A stretch of DNA of 64,000 nucleotides from Owenia fusiformis (Eukaryota; Annelida; Polychaeta; Sabellida; Oweniidae): NCBI GenBank assembly GCA_903813345.2, contig CAIIXF020000008.1, forward strand, positions 19,082,822-19,146,821, written 5' to 3'. How positions within the stretch are numbered: the first letter of the stretch is position 1; the number at the start of each line of letters is the position of its first letter. The translations under genes and the position numbers were made by a program. The notes beneath the pieces are model-generated. The model had not been told where the DNA came from. It searched no databases and worked only from the letters and a program-made list of their open reading frames with translations. Below, in pieces: positions 24,001 through 32,000 of this stretch.

Positions 24001-25875
24001 ATTTTTCGTAAAAACGTAATCTTTGATAACTCAAATACCAGTGAACAGATTTGGTTGAAATTTTATATGTTTATGCCTAGGGACACAGTGGCTCTGTTCA
24101 AGAAATAATTTTCAAGATGGCGGCTGAATTTCAAGATGGCGGCCAATTTTCGTAAAAAACGTAATCTTTGATAACTCATATACCAGTGAACGGATTTGGT
24201 TCAAATTTTATATGATGATGCCTAGGGACACAGTTGCTATGTTCGACAAAGAATTTTCAAGATGGCCGCTTTATTTCAAAATGATGGCAATTTTTCGTTA
24301 AAAAACATAATCTTTGATAACTCAAATACCAGTGAACGGATTTGGTTCAAATTTTATATGATGATGGCTAGGGAAACAGTTGCTTTGTTCAAAAATGAAT
24401 TTCCAAGATGGCCACTGAATTTCAAAATGGTGGCCATTTTTCGTAAAAAAAACCATAAAATTTTGATAACTCTAATACCAGCGAACACAGTATGGAGTCA
24501 GGGACACAGTAGCTCTGTTTGAGGAAGAATTTTCAAAATGGCAGCTGAATTTCAAAATGGTTGCCATTTTTCTTAATTCAAATTTTATATGCTGATACCT
24601 AGGGACACTATAGCTCTGTTCGAGAAAGATTTTCAAAATGATTGCAGAATTGGCCGCCATTTTTAGTAAAAAAGAATGTAATCTTTGATAACTCAAATTT
24701 TAATTTATGGATATGGTTTACATTTTATATGTTGATGCTTAGGGACAAACAAGCTCTGCTCAAGAAGGAATTTTCAAGATGGCCACTAATAATCTAAATA
24801 TGTTTTGTTCGGTGGGATTTGCTACTCCGCGGAGTTGCTGTTTTTCTAGTTCTCTTAGTTTTCGTTCAAATGTGTTTCAGTTCTCAAAGCTGATCAGCGT
24901 GCAGAGTTCTTCCTTCCCACCTTGCAGCCAATAGTGCGGATCGCCAAGGCATTCCCACCCTTAGTAGATGATATTGTGGCCTTCTTACAGCAACTAGGGA
25001 GGGCATGTGAATCTCATATAGCAGTCATGGAGGGCCACATACTGAAAGGTAGGGCATGTGAATTTTATATAGCAGTCATGGAGGGCCACATACTGAAAGG
25101 TAGGGCATGTGAATCTCATATAGCAGTCATGGAGGGCCACATACTGAAAGGTAGGGCATGTGAATTCTATAAAGCAGTCATGGAGGGCCACATACTGAAA
25201 GGTAGGGCATGTGAATTTTGTATAGCAGACACGTAGGGTCACATACTGCAGATAAATAATTGCAAATTCTAGGGATTTTCCAAAATAGATGTGAAAATTG
25301 GCGGATTTTTAATTTGGCGGATTTTTGAATCCGCCAATCCGTCAAACTAAAACAATAGCCAAATTAAATATTTACAGTACTGAAAGGTAGGGCATGTGAA
25401 TTTTATATAGCAGTGATGGAGGGCCACATACTGAGAGGTAAGGCATGTGAATTTCATTTATAAGTCATAGAGGGCAACTTACTGAAAGGTAGGGCATGTG
25501 AATCTCTAATGTTTAGGTATACTCAGATTTATCAGACCCATTATAAACTCATAAACCACTTGGTTTAGCTCTTGTTTAGTAAGATTTTTTTGTATTTACC
25601 TGAATAGTTAGTATTGTCAGCATTAACTGGGAACAATTCAAGAGATTTGGTGGAATTTAAAAAATAATAGAATTACTATCATTATCTTTTTTCTTTCAGA
25701 CAATACAACTAACCCATCAGCCAATAGAGAAACTGAACCTGAAATATCAAGCCAAATGACAGAGGAGCAGAAATTGAACAATAAGTTACCAATATACCTT
25801 GAACTATCACAACAAATACAGAGAACGTTTTCTGATGTTGTTAAAACAGCAGCCCTTGTGCCAGTAGATTGTTAG
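12083..25875 (+). CDS. INTS2: Integrator complex subunit 2, C-terminal third (eight exons)
   Basis: INTS2 is a scaffold subunit of the nuclear Integrator complex, which cleaves snRNA and nascent mRNA transcripts at RNA polymerase II. Exons: 12083-12284, 13488-13613, 14955-15180, 18415-18525, 19571-19678, 19911-20016, 24881-25048 (or later donors), 25700-25875 with stop TAG. All junctions are GT-AG and phases agree throughout, giving about 406 residues; vertebrate INTS2 is about 1200 residues, so the N-terminal two thirds lie to the left. Recognition rests on conserved blocks: LNCLMQLSAEDIIPYADAL, RVMTVNALRS, IPSMHICLDFIPELL, SLQYPLPKALDVAKLAV and a FFLPTL...AFPPL block, in family order. The first exon here needs one base from a preceding exon. 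No domain has catalytic residues. The C-terminus (FSDVVKTAAL) matches the family end. The seventh exon has a 51-bp repeat; one intron houses a GPCR gene. Confidence 0.93.
12364..12503. mobile_element. Foldback MITE-like element
   Basis: GGTTATGTAC at the left is mirrored by GTACATAAC at the right, and GGTTTTGGATATGGG by CCCAATATCCAAACC. The centre is a second palindrome (GCATATCTACC / GGTAGATGTGC). The whole stretch folds as a long hairpin. It is intronic and non-coding. Confidence 0.6.
12511..12783. mobile_element. MITE with ~22-bp terminal inverted repeats
   Basis: The left end TATCCTATACCAAGTAGAG is the inverse of the right end CTCTACTTGGCATAGGATA. The interior is T-rich with AGATATGCCC and GGAGATATGG motifs. 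It abuts the foldback element at 12364-12503 and may be part of one composite. Confidence 0.6.
12852..13115 (+). repeat. Intronic repeat family Q, copy 1
   Basis: Contains GGACAATCTCAGTAGCAATACAG and AAGAACTGACCAATCAGAGGGCTTCATTTT. The reverse complement of these blocks occurs at about 17605-17880 in another INTS2 intron. Internal GTATTG...CAATAC inverted segments suggest a foldback MITE. Confidence 0.6.
13755..14857. mobile_element. hAT-type non-autonomous transposon with 8-bp target duplication
   Basis: The ends are CAGTGTTTTTTCTGAGTG at the left and CACTTAGGAAAAACACTG at the right, inverted copies of each other. The element is flanked by AATGTCAC at 13747-13754 and again at 14858-14865, an 8-bp direct duplication as expected for hAT transposition. 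No transposase frame is present. A second repeat (14172-14530) lies inside. The insertion is in an INTS2 intron. Confidence 0.85.
14172..14530 (+). repeat. Family P repeat (GTCACCAC hairpin start)
   Basis: Begins with a CACCAC(n)GTGGTG hairpin followed by ACATATTGTTATGG, then GGTTGGTGG-type repeats and two copies of a CATCTACAAGTTTTCAGAAG block. Similar 5' starts occur at 44668 and 55088, and related sequence at 40790. It is nested in the hAT element. Confidence 0.5.
15369..15766 (+). repeat. Two direct copies of an ~87-bp sequence
   Basis: Positions 15369-15455 and 15681-15766 share ATGAACCTCATTTG, CTTATGC..GGGTTAG/AGGTTAG, TTAGCAATRTTT and CATCGATT in the same order and orientation. They are non-coding, within the INTS2 intron after the 14955-15180 exon. 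The rest of 15181-15943 shows nothing recognisable. Confidence 0.65.
15944..17516 (+). mobile_element. HINE/Helentron-like repeat, family G
   Basis: The 5' palindrome TAGCTCACATGGTGAGCTA occurs twice, 39 bp apart (about 15948 and 15987). A TCTGTCTGTCCGTCCGTCC microsatellite follows (16019-16125). The interior has four diverged copies of a block with TCTGTCGATAGGATTCC and ACTCCTGGTTCAAAAGCTTG. Near the right end CACCATGTGAGC (about 17489) is the inverse of the 5' arm, followed by hairpin AGTACC-CAC-GGTACT. No frame is conserved. Confidence 0.6.
17605..17895 (-). repeat. Intronic repeat family Q, copy 2
   Basis: The inverse orientation of the repeat at 12852-13115: GAAGCCCTCTGATTGGCC, GTACCAATCTGTGTTACTAC and GGGGACAATCTC are found in order. 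Both copies lie in INTS2 introns. Confidence 0.6.
18590..18790. repeat. TA/TATG microsatellite and GCGGGCAGATATA palindrome
   Basis: A TATATATACATA tract (18594-18660) is followed by GCGGGCAGATATAG at about 18723, a second copy at about 18755, and inverted TATATCTGCCCGC at about 18769. The inverted pair forms a hairpin of at least 13 bp. Confidence 0.6.
19030..19185. repeat. Foldback element with GATATTGGGATTATCCC arms
   Basis: The left arm (GGTTCAGGATATTGGGATTA) is mirrored by the right arm (TAATCCCAATATCCTGAACC). Outer segments ATGGGATAAA and TTTATCCCA also pair. A TATAATATATTATA core forms the loop. Confidence 0.65.
19225..19335 (+). repeat. Short tandem repeat of TATACAACTCCTGG
   Basis: Five imperfect units of about 20-22 bp (CGTATACAACTCTTGAG, CGATATACAACTCCTGG, GCGTATACAACTCCTGGGC and so on). 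They lie between two foldback elements in the same intron. Confidence 0.6.
19372..19530. repeat. Foldback element with ATAATGGTTGATTC arms
   Basis: ATATAATGGTTGATTC at about 19395 is mirrored by GAATCAACCATTATAT at about 19511. Inner ACTCGTGAGTATATGATATA and TATATCATATACTCAC segments also pair. The arms span about 55 bp each. Confidence 0.7.
20296..21312 (-). CDS. Class A (rhodopsin-like) G protein-coupled receptor, single exon
   Basis: A 338-residue seven-helix plasma-membrane receptor. The N-terminus carries three N-glycosylation sequons (N5, N10, N17). Hallmarks: GN at 44-45 in helix 1, LAIAD with D73 in helix 2, Cys102 paired by position with Cys178, DRY at 126-128 followed by VAVFWPLRY, CWTP at 259-262 in helix 6, and NPLIY at 300-304 in helix 7. 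After helix 7 a short tail contains FRRAFCK, with Cys316 a likely palmitoylation site. The third intracellular loop holds three 7-residue repeats (HHEDIGT, NHEDTST, NHETMST; 218-238). The intronless frame begins at a good Met just before the first sequons. The gene lies antisense in an INTS2 intron. The ligand cannot be read from sequence; resemblance is generic to amine/peptide-type class A receptors. Confidence 0.9.
   Translation of the reverse strand: MDDKNISAVNNSHFFDNESNNEIYEINIPILVIKIIFLIWICGGNGLVITAYLRYKELQTVANYWILHLAIADFSMGLQQIVSLVVPFLQAKPGNLLYKIFCAVITFSYDISIFMSLVMLVGVTVDRYVAVFWPLRYHDIMTYKRAKIAVCTIWAIVIGYSCISIIETGSRPATKLDCVPQYTAYLYILIFCLTSVIQIILYIHIFTVIHKQSKMIAHHEDIGTNHEDTSTNHETMSTKRKNMVILKTSVIVIGVFLLCWTPVTVLDGFFLWDKTATENLIIVSSFSYFQLLAFGNSGINPLIYSYRMKQFRRAFCKLIRIKTNNLEASACNPTDDNY
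21340..22560. other. Intronic sequence, nothing recognised
   Basis: This stretch holds AT-rich unique-looking DNA upstream of the GPCR gene, so it probably includes that gene's promoter. No gene, RNA or clear repeat ends were seen. Confidence 0.5.
22569..24849 (+). mobile_element. HINE/Helentron-like repeat, family C, with nested inverted copy
   Basis: The 5' end TCCCACCGAACGAAGTTCG is partly palindromic and is followed by GTCCGTCCC. Near the right end GTTCGGTGGGA (about 24808) is the inverse of the 5' arm, then hairpin GCTACTCCGCGGAGTTGC and CTAG at 24846-24849. The interior is a run of diverged ~100-120-bp repeats with AAAATGGCCGCCATTTTTCG and TTTGATAACTCAAATACCAG motifs. No frame is conserved. 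It ends just 31 bp before an INTS2 exon. Confidence 0.6.
22786..23778 (-). mobile_element. Reverse-oriented family C copy nested in the 22569 element
   Basis: On the - strand, 23778 to about 23690 reads as a 5' end (TTATCCCATCGAACGAAG..., then CCGTCCGTCCGTCCC). Positions 22835-22786 read as the 3' end (TTCGATGGGATTCGCTACGC...TTGCCGTTGTT). The plus-oriented copy continues on both sides, so this copy inserted into it. Confidence 0.55.
24881..25048 (+). CDS. INTS2: INTS2 exon with tandemly multiplied splice donor
   Basis: This exon follows acceptor GTGTTTCAG (to 24880) and encodes the VLKADQRAEFFLPTL through HILK segment. It ends with CTGAAAG before GTAGGG. The last 51 bp of coding sequence plus the donor are repeated downstream; identical AAAG|GTAGGG sites have GT at 25049, 25100, 25151 and 25202. 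Each extension adds 17 codons and keeps phase 1, so all four splice in frame to the exon at 25700. Family comparison favours the first donor, because the 17-residue unit has no counterpart repeat in the known proteins. Confidence 0.85.
24998..25250 (+). repeat. 51-bp minisatellite spanning an exon-intron boundary
   Basis: Five units of exactly 51 bp (GGGCATGTGAAT...CATACTGAAAGGTA). Units 1-4 are nearly identical and open; unit 5 has changed (CACGTAGGG), creating an in-frame TAG at 25234-25236 and losing the donor. Three more units follow at 25379-25510. Confidence 0.95.
25379..25510 (+). repeat. Detached units of the 51-bp minisatellite
   Basis: Two to three further units with CTGAAAGGTAGGGCATGTG and CTGAGAGGTAAGGCATG. 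They are separated from the main tract by about 130 bp of other sequence. Donor-like sites recur, but the in-frame stop at 25234 lies before them. Confidence 0.85.
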
Positions 25876-26840
25876 CGTTTGGATCAAAAGTTATGTAACT
25901 GTCCTTTGTCTTAATCATGATGGAGAATGAAAGAAATGGTTTCCAGCATTAAGGAGCATGGTTTATACACTGCGAATATGATAAAAACCATATGTCTTAA
26001 GGCCATGTGATGTTTATACATGTGGCATAGTGTACAACAATGTCCTTTGTGGAAGATCACCTCAGATGTTTTTGTCCCAGTTGATTAGTGATCATTTTAC
26101 AAAGGAGCACGTAGGTTATCGCAAACAATTTCAGAAGGTTATATCTTGGATTATGACTATTTTCTAACAATGAAGAAAGGTTTATCTTTTAGATCAATTC
26201 ATCATCTCAAAGAAATTTATATACAGTAATAATAAAGTCAAACAAACTCGGAGATATTTAACTAGCAATCAACCCATCAACACACTTTTTCAAAGATGTT
26301 GATGTATCAAATGGTTCTTGAAAGAAAAACTTAATTGCTTTAAGATATCATTTATACAATGGGAATATGAATTAATAACCATCTGTCTTATACAGCCATA
26401 TGATTCTTATACACGTGGCACAGTGTACAACGGTGTCTTTTGCAGGCGATCACTTCCTGCTTTTATCACAGCTGTGTCGTGATAATTCTACAAATTTGGT
26501 TTGTTTATTATATTAACGCATTTCATTTATTCAAAGTATGTAGGCGGTTTCTCTTAACAAATGTTGGCATATAACATGTATTATTTCCTGTGAAAATCAG
26601 ATGCGAGTGAAAATAACATTTTGTACAGAAAGCTTGAAAGCTAGCTGTTACAAATTTCTCTGTTTAAGCAGCTATTCATGATGTCATGAACTGGTCATGA
26701 ATACAACACTAGGCTATAGCCCGACGGGGAATATCTCTATATTAAACAAGAATGTTATGGAAAAATGACTTATGGAGACCAAGAGAACCAAACCAAATGG
26801 TCTACATACTGCATCGTTACAGTTTGCTAAATTTTTCCTC
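25876..26840 (+). other. INTS2 3' UTR and downstream flank
   Basis: Follows the INTS2 stop. An AATAAA at 26231-26236 is a candidate polyadenylation signal. Two related blocks (about 26000-26060 and 26385-26450, with ATGTGGCA/ACGTGGCACAGTGTACAAC) suggest a local duplication. No gene was seen. Confidence 0.5.
26231..26236 (+). terminator. Candidate INTS2 polyadenylation signal AATAAA
   Basis: A canonical AATAAA lies 356 bp after the stop codon; no better site was noted between. Function is inferred from position only. Confidence 0.45.
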
Positions 26841-26869
26841 ATACAGAATAGACCCCAATCCACTCTAAA

Positions 26870-27060
26870 ATCATGGTACTGTACATAAAAAGTATGGTAC
26901 TAAACAGTACCATTTGAGTATGGTGCCATACAGTGTTCACAGTACTGTATGGTACTGTTTTAGTCTGCGGTTCTTTACATTACCATATTTTATGGTATCT
27001 TACAGTAGCATAGCCAAAATGGTACCATATGGTACTGATAGAGATTGGCTGTGTACCCTT
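26870..27060. repeat. Cluster of ATGGTACYRT motifs
   Basis: At least nine copies of GGTAC/GTACC in both orientations (for example CATGGTACTGTAC, GTATGGTACTAAACAGTACC, TGGTACCATATGGTACTG) make a self-complementary stretch. CCAATC and GATTGG near the limits may be inverted ends of a MITE. Confidence 0.5.
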
Positions 27061-27594
27061 TTCCTCTGTGAGCACTTCACACAGTAATATTGCAGTTCTG
27101 AACATCACAATATACCAATTACCCTGTTCTGACAGGCATTGATGAAACAATATATTTTTGGAATAAAATGTCTTGAATCTTAAAAATGTTGTTAAATGTA
27201 TTAACAGTTAGGATATTTACGAAACCTTGAAAACTGGCGGAAACAAGTGGAGTATTTTTGTTTGTAATTTTATTTAGTAGTTTGTGAACATTTTGAAGTG
27301 TTTTTTTTTTTTTTTTTTTACTTGTCAATATGCTCATCATGTTCCCACTACTTCGGGGGAAACATTCCATTGTTAACCAAAGAAATATTGTGATTTTGAA
27401 CCAAGATTCTGTGGTTAACCCCACTTTGTTGAAAAACTAGAGTCTTGGTGTTAATTTGTAGCCACTGAATGTTTTCCCGATGTATTGGAGGCGTAATGAG
27501 CGTTTTGGCAGATGAGGAAGTACTAAAAAATGTTGACAGACAACAAAATAAACCTACACCTACCTAATTTTTTTTGGAATAAAACAACAGTTTT

Positions 27595-27923
27595 TGTAGT
27601 ATTGTATTTTATTTTGATCACCACCAATGAAGGTGAGCAATACCTCTTGGGTATATCCCGTATATATACGGTCGCAATTAACGTAATTAGCCTGGAATAT
27701 AGACATAGAAACACCTCCTCAAAGGAGTCCTGTGTTTTTTATGTGCACCCATACATAGACATAGGTACACATCATAGCCTTTTATACGAGTTGTGGACCA
27801 CTCAGTCAAACACCCTGAAGTACTTTATGCAAACAAGCAAATTAAGTCTTTCCTGAACTGGGGATCGAATCCGGGACCTATTGCGTAAGAGGCACATGTG
27901 CTACCGCTGAGCTATATGGGTGG
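27595..27923 (-). mobile_element. tRNA-headed SINE
   Basis: On the - strand the head (27923 to about 27853) has an A box TAGCTCAGCGGTAGC and a B box GGATTCGATCC at tRNA spacing. The anticodon-loop region CTCTTAC suggests a Lys (CTT)-type ancestor. A body follows, then a tail (about 27685-27597) with GGTATTGCTCACCTTCATTG and an AATACAATAC-like end. That tail is shared with the 5S-headed SINE at 47925-48116. It sits between the convergent 3' ends of INTS2 and DTD1. Confidence 0.8.
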
Positions 27924-27929
27924 ACTTTC

Positions 27930-28640
27930 CTGTGTACATGACAAAAATTAATTCTCAATGTGTTTCCACTCACTGTTTTTTTTTTACTAATTAGTAGTGA
28001 TGAGAAAACAGTTTTGCTTCTTTAACTCTTGTGGGACAACTAATAGATATTTCTACCAGAAGTGAAATGTTACCAAGATGGTGAAAAATCAAATAAGATT
28101 AAACTGATCAAATAAATAGTATCACTAACAGTCATTTTTGTGGTTTAATAATATTCATTATTATTATTAATATATTACTATTGTTATTCAAATGGTATCC
28201 ACAATACAACAAGTGCAGTATTTGTACTTTAGCCATTCATATTTAAATACATGTATTTCCATGGTTACATGCACTAGAATCATATAAAAGGGAGCCAAAA
28301 TTGTCCTTCAATGGTCTCAATTATGAAATCAAGCTAAATCAAATCAACTATGATTATCTTTTGCTTTATAAATTGTCAAATTATCTCTCACCAAAGAGAT
28401 AGACGTCCTTGCTCTTACAGAGCATTTCATGATTATTTGATGAAATCCTAAAGTTATAGTTCTATTTTTATTATTTTCCAAAACTATATGATTGATGTAT
28501 TCAACTTATAACAACTGAACAATAAATACAGCTCATTATAACAAGGAGACAGTTTCTTTTGGTTTTTCATTCATCCAGGTTTCATCAGATGTTGTTCTTT
28601 ATCAGATGCTGTTCTTTATCAGATACTGTTTTTTATAGAT
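27930..28640. other. Intergenic sequence with a small tandem repeat
   Basis: AT-rich DNA between INTS2 and DTD1 with no gene seen. At 28583-28645 a short tandem repeat of ATCAGATGCTGTTCTTT occurs three to four times, just below the candidate DTD1 poly(A) signal. Confidence 0.5.
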
Positions 28641-28647
28641 GCTGTTC

Positions 28648-28653
28648 TTTATT
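28648..28653 (-). terminator. Candidate DTD1 polyadenylation signal
   Basis: TTTATT on the + strand reads as AATAAA on the - strand, about 360 bp beyond the DTD1 stop. Assigned by position only. Confidence 0.4.
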
Positions 28654-29011
28654 TTGCTCTTGATTTGCTTTATCCAGGGTCATCCTGACTGAAAGATAGA
28701 AATTGCATGATTATACAAAAGAATAAGTACATAATTAATTTCTGATTCAAAGTTATGTTCATTAACAGCTACTGCATGGATACAACAGGTTTCATTAGCA
28801 GCACTTAACAGGTGATTGTAAGTTTTGCCTCTTCTGAGATATCCCTTCAGACTGGTATATCTGTTAATATACCAAGGCGTATTTAAAGCAATGAGGCTTG
28901 TTCACACCTTCGTTTCATTAGGAGTACTTAACAAGTGATTTTTTAATTTAAACCTACCTCAAACATCTGATATGAAATCTAGTGGTGTTAACATAACATG
29001 GAGTCCATATG

Positions 29012-32000
29012 CTAAGTTTGTGAAGGTATTTTTTTGTCATCTACATTATTGGTCTCGCTTTCTGATATCTTCAGTGTAGCTATAGTTTCTGAACTACTAT
29101 CATTTACAGTTGCTTTCTTTTTGTTTTGTTTATATCCCTAAAAAGCATGTTGAAATCATTGTTTTAGCGTATTGGAGCAAATAGTAAAATTTGGTCACAT
29201 GGAAAAGTGGTTTGATCACTTAATTTAATACGATATAAAATTTTCTTCGTAAATTTTTTTTATTTATTCATTTATTAAATTAAACATGTAGAAAAATACA
29301 TTTTGCAAGATGTTAAGTTCAACCACTTTCACACCACCTCCGTTCAGCATCTTTCGTGAATTTATCAAGATTGTGTTTAATTTATTTCACATTAAAGGTC
29401 TGCCAATCACAAGTACATTGTACATTGATAATATAGCTGGGTTCCTTTTTTCTAAAGGGTGTGTTGATATTGACATGAAGAGAAAAAATGAGACCTTGAT
29501 AGAGTATACAGAAAAAAAGTTTTTGACTGTTAACAATGCTAATCATAATTAGCATATACTCTATCAGAATATAATTGAAAAGTAGCAAGTATTGATTATC
29601 AAAACATATTACATCACAATAACATAATGTTACAACACAATAATTTACAGGTTTATAATGGGTTTGGCCTACGTATGATTAGTAAATCTCATTATAGACC
29701 AGTAAATGGATTGTCTGTTACAATGACACACTTTTGTCAGGTTAGAATTGTAACAATGCTTCTATGATTTATGGCAAATATATGACCTCAGAGTTTATTC
29801 TGGTCATTGCCATATATTATTAAAGCCCCCATATAAAGTTAAAATCACTTTGCCTTATATTGTAGTTTTACCCAATGTTATCAAAGTGTGATATGTGAGT
29901 TTTTTTTATTTCAAAAAGTGGTCTTTGAAGTAACTTTTTGATAAAAAAATCATGAATTTATCTAAAACTAAATTTTAGAGGTCACACATATCTTTTAATA
30001 AGCGATACTTCACACAAAGCAAACAAGCCTAAGAGAATAACAGTCTCATAAATTATATTGAGCAGAAAATCTTCGATGTAGAGTGAATCTGAAAATCTTT
30101 CTAGGCTTGTTTAAGGGACTGTCTAAGGATGCTATTGACCTTCATTACCTTATCGCGGTTGTTATCAAAAGAAGAGTCAATTTCTATTGGTATTGTGACA
30201 GGCCCATCATTCTGTATGTTCACCTGCATGTAGGCCCCAAACCTCCCATCTGAAACATTGAAGTATTTACATGTAATTAGAATTATATATAAGTCATGTC
30301 TCTATACACCACTGGTGGGATATTGTTATCATCTTCTCATCCTGGTGCTCAACATATTGCCATGGCGATTCCAGGAAAACTGGTCATTGTATTTACTTGT
30401 ACTTGTTCTAGAGCTTATCAACGTTGACAAAAATTATCAAAATAAGACAAATAAGAGGGATGCATCTTCATTTACTAGATTCATTAAACCCTTGGCTAAT
30501 GAAATAAACATATCCTTAAGCTTTTGAATAAATCGGCCACAATATTTACATACCTTTTATTTTTTCAGGACTATACATGGATTTTAACTTTTCTAAAAAG
30601 TTGTTGTAAAATGTTTGTGATTCTTCTCCACCCATTGCAGCATGGAAGTCAGGTTTGTTTCCCTTCATGATGCACTCTAAGGTAAACTGGAAATAGAAAT
30701 TAATATTCTCAGGGGTATTGTTCGCGAATATACCCTGGGTGAAATATTGACTTTGTTCACAGTTTATAGAAGGCGTGAATAGTCATGTTCGAATTACTGT
30801 TATTCTACTAAATTTGGCGCCCATTTTAATTTGGCATATTCATCAATTTTTCAGAAAAAATCCTGCGAAGAAATTTCAATCAGTGCAGTGATCAGTAATT
30901 CTGCTCCAAGTGCTTTTTTCAACAGTTTTCAAAAATTTTCTTCATCAGATCATGTCAATTCTAACATGGCTTGGGAAAGCCACATGCTATCTATTGCAAG
31001 AGATACGCCTGCCACAACCATCGCCATGTTAATCAGTGTTTTTAAGTAGCGCAAGGATCCTGCCATGACCGTGGTAGTGTTATCGTGTAAGCCTGGTATA
31101 ACCGTGACAGGCTGGTATAACCGTGACAATGCTGTATTATATTGCAAGGCCTGTCATGACCCTGGAAGTGTTATCGTGGAAGCCTGGCCCGACCGTAGCC
31201 TTTATTGTGGTTTATCAGTTTATAAGCGAATGTGAATATTAATGTATAGTAGTAATTTTGATTTTGACATGATTAAGGTAGTTAAACACCATGATCATAG
31301 TATTAAACTGTTTAATTGTAATGACGATCACTTATTAAAATTGTTAAGGATATTCCTGGCATTAATGTCATACATATTTACTAGTCATTGCAATACATTA
31401 TAACGGTCATAGTAGGACTAAGCCTAAATTCTACATTACTACCCTCATACACTGTACCTGGCCTTGCAATACTATATTACATTGTCACGGTCATACCAGG
31501 CTTTGCGATCCCATAATACATTGTCACGGTCATGCCAGGTTTTGAAATACACATTGTCACTTAAAGCAATCATAAATTTCTACATTACCACTCTCATACC
31601 CGAACTTGGAACACTATATCACATTGCCACGGCGGTCATACCAAGCCTTGCAATACTATATTACATTGTCACGGCCATGCCAGGCCTTGCAGTACTATAT
31701 TACATTGCCACGGTCATGCCAGGCTTTGCAATACACATTGTCACGGTTAAAGCAGTCCTAATCGTAAATTTCAACATTACCACTCTCATACCTGAACTTG
31801 CAATACTATATTACATTGTCACGGTCATGCCAGGTCTTGCAGAACTATATAACATTGTCATGGTCATGCCAGGCCTTGCAGTACTACATGGTATATTCAG
31901 GCCCGTAGCCAGAATTTTCCAAGGGGGGGGTTCGTTTTTCTAAAAAATTCCAGGGGGGGTTCACTTTGGCAAATATGGCCAAAAATCACTCAAAAATTAG

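Noticed and set aside
24922-25236. A 104-codon frame of 17-residue repeats that looks like a repetitive protein gene
   Set aside because: Its first part is an INTS2 exon and the repeats are extensions past the normal donor, so it is not an independent gene.
31464-31943. A 159-codon frame with repeated VMPGLAVLYYI-type segments
   Set aside because: It is a minisatellite read in frame inside a foldback element; no start context or family supports a protein.
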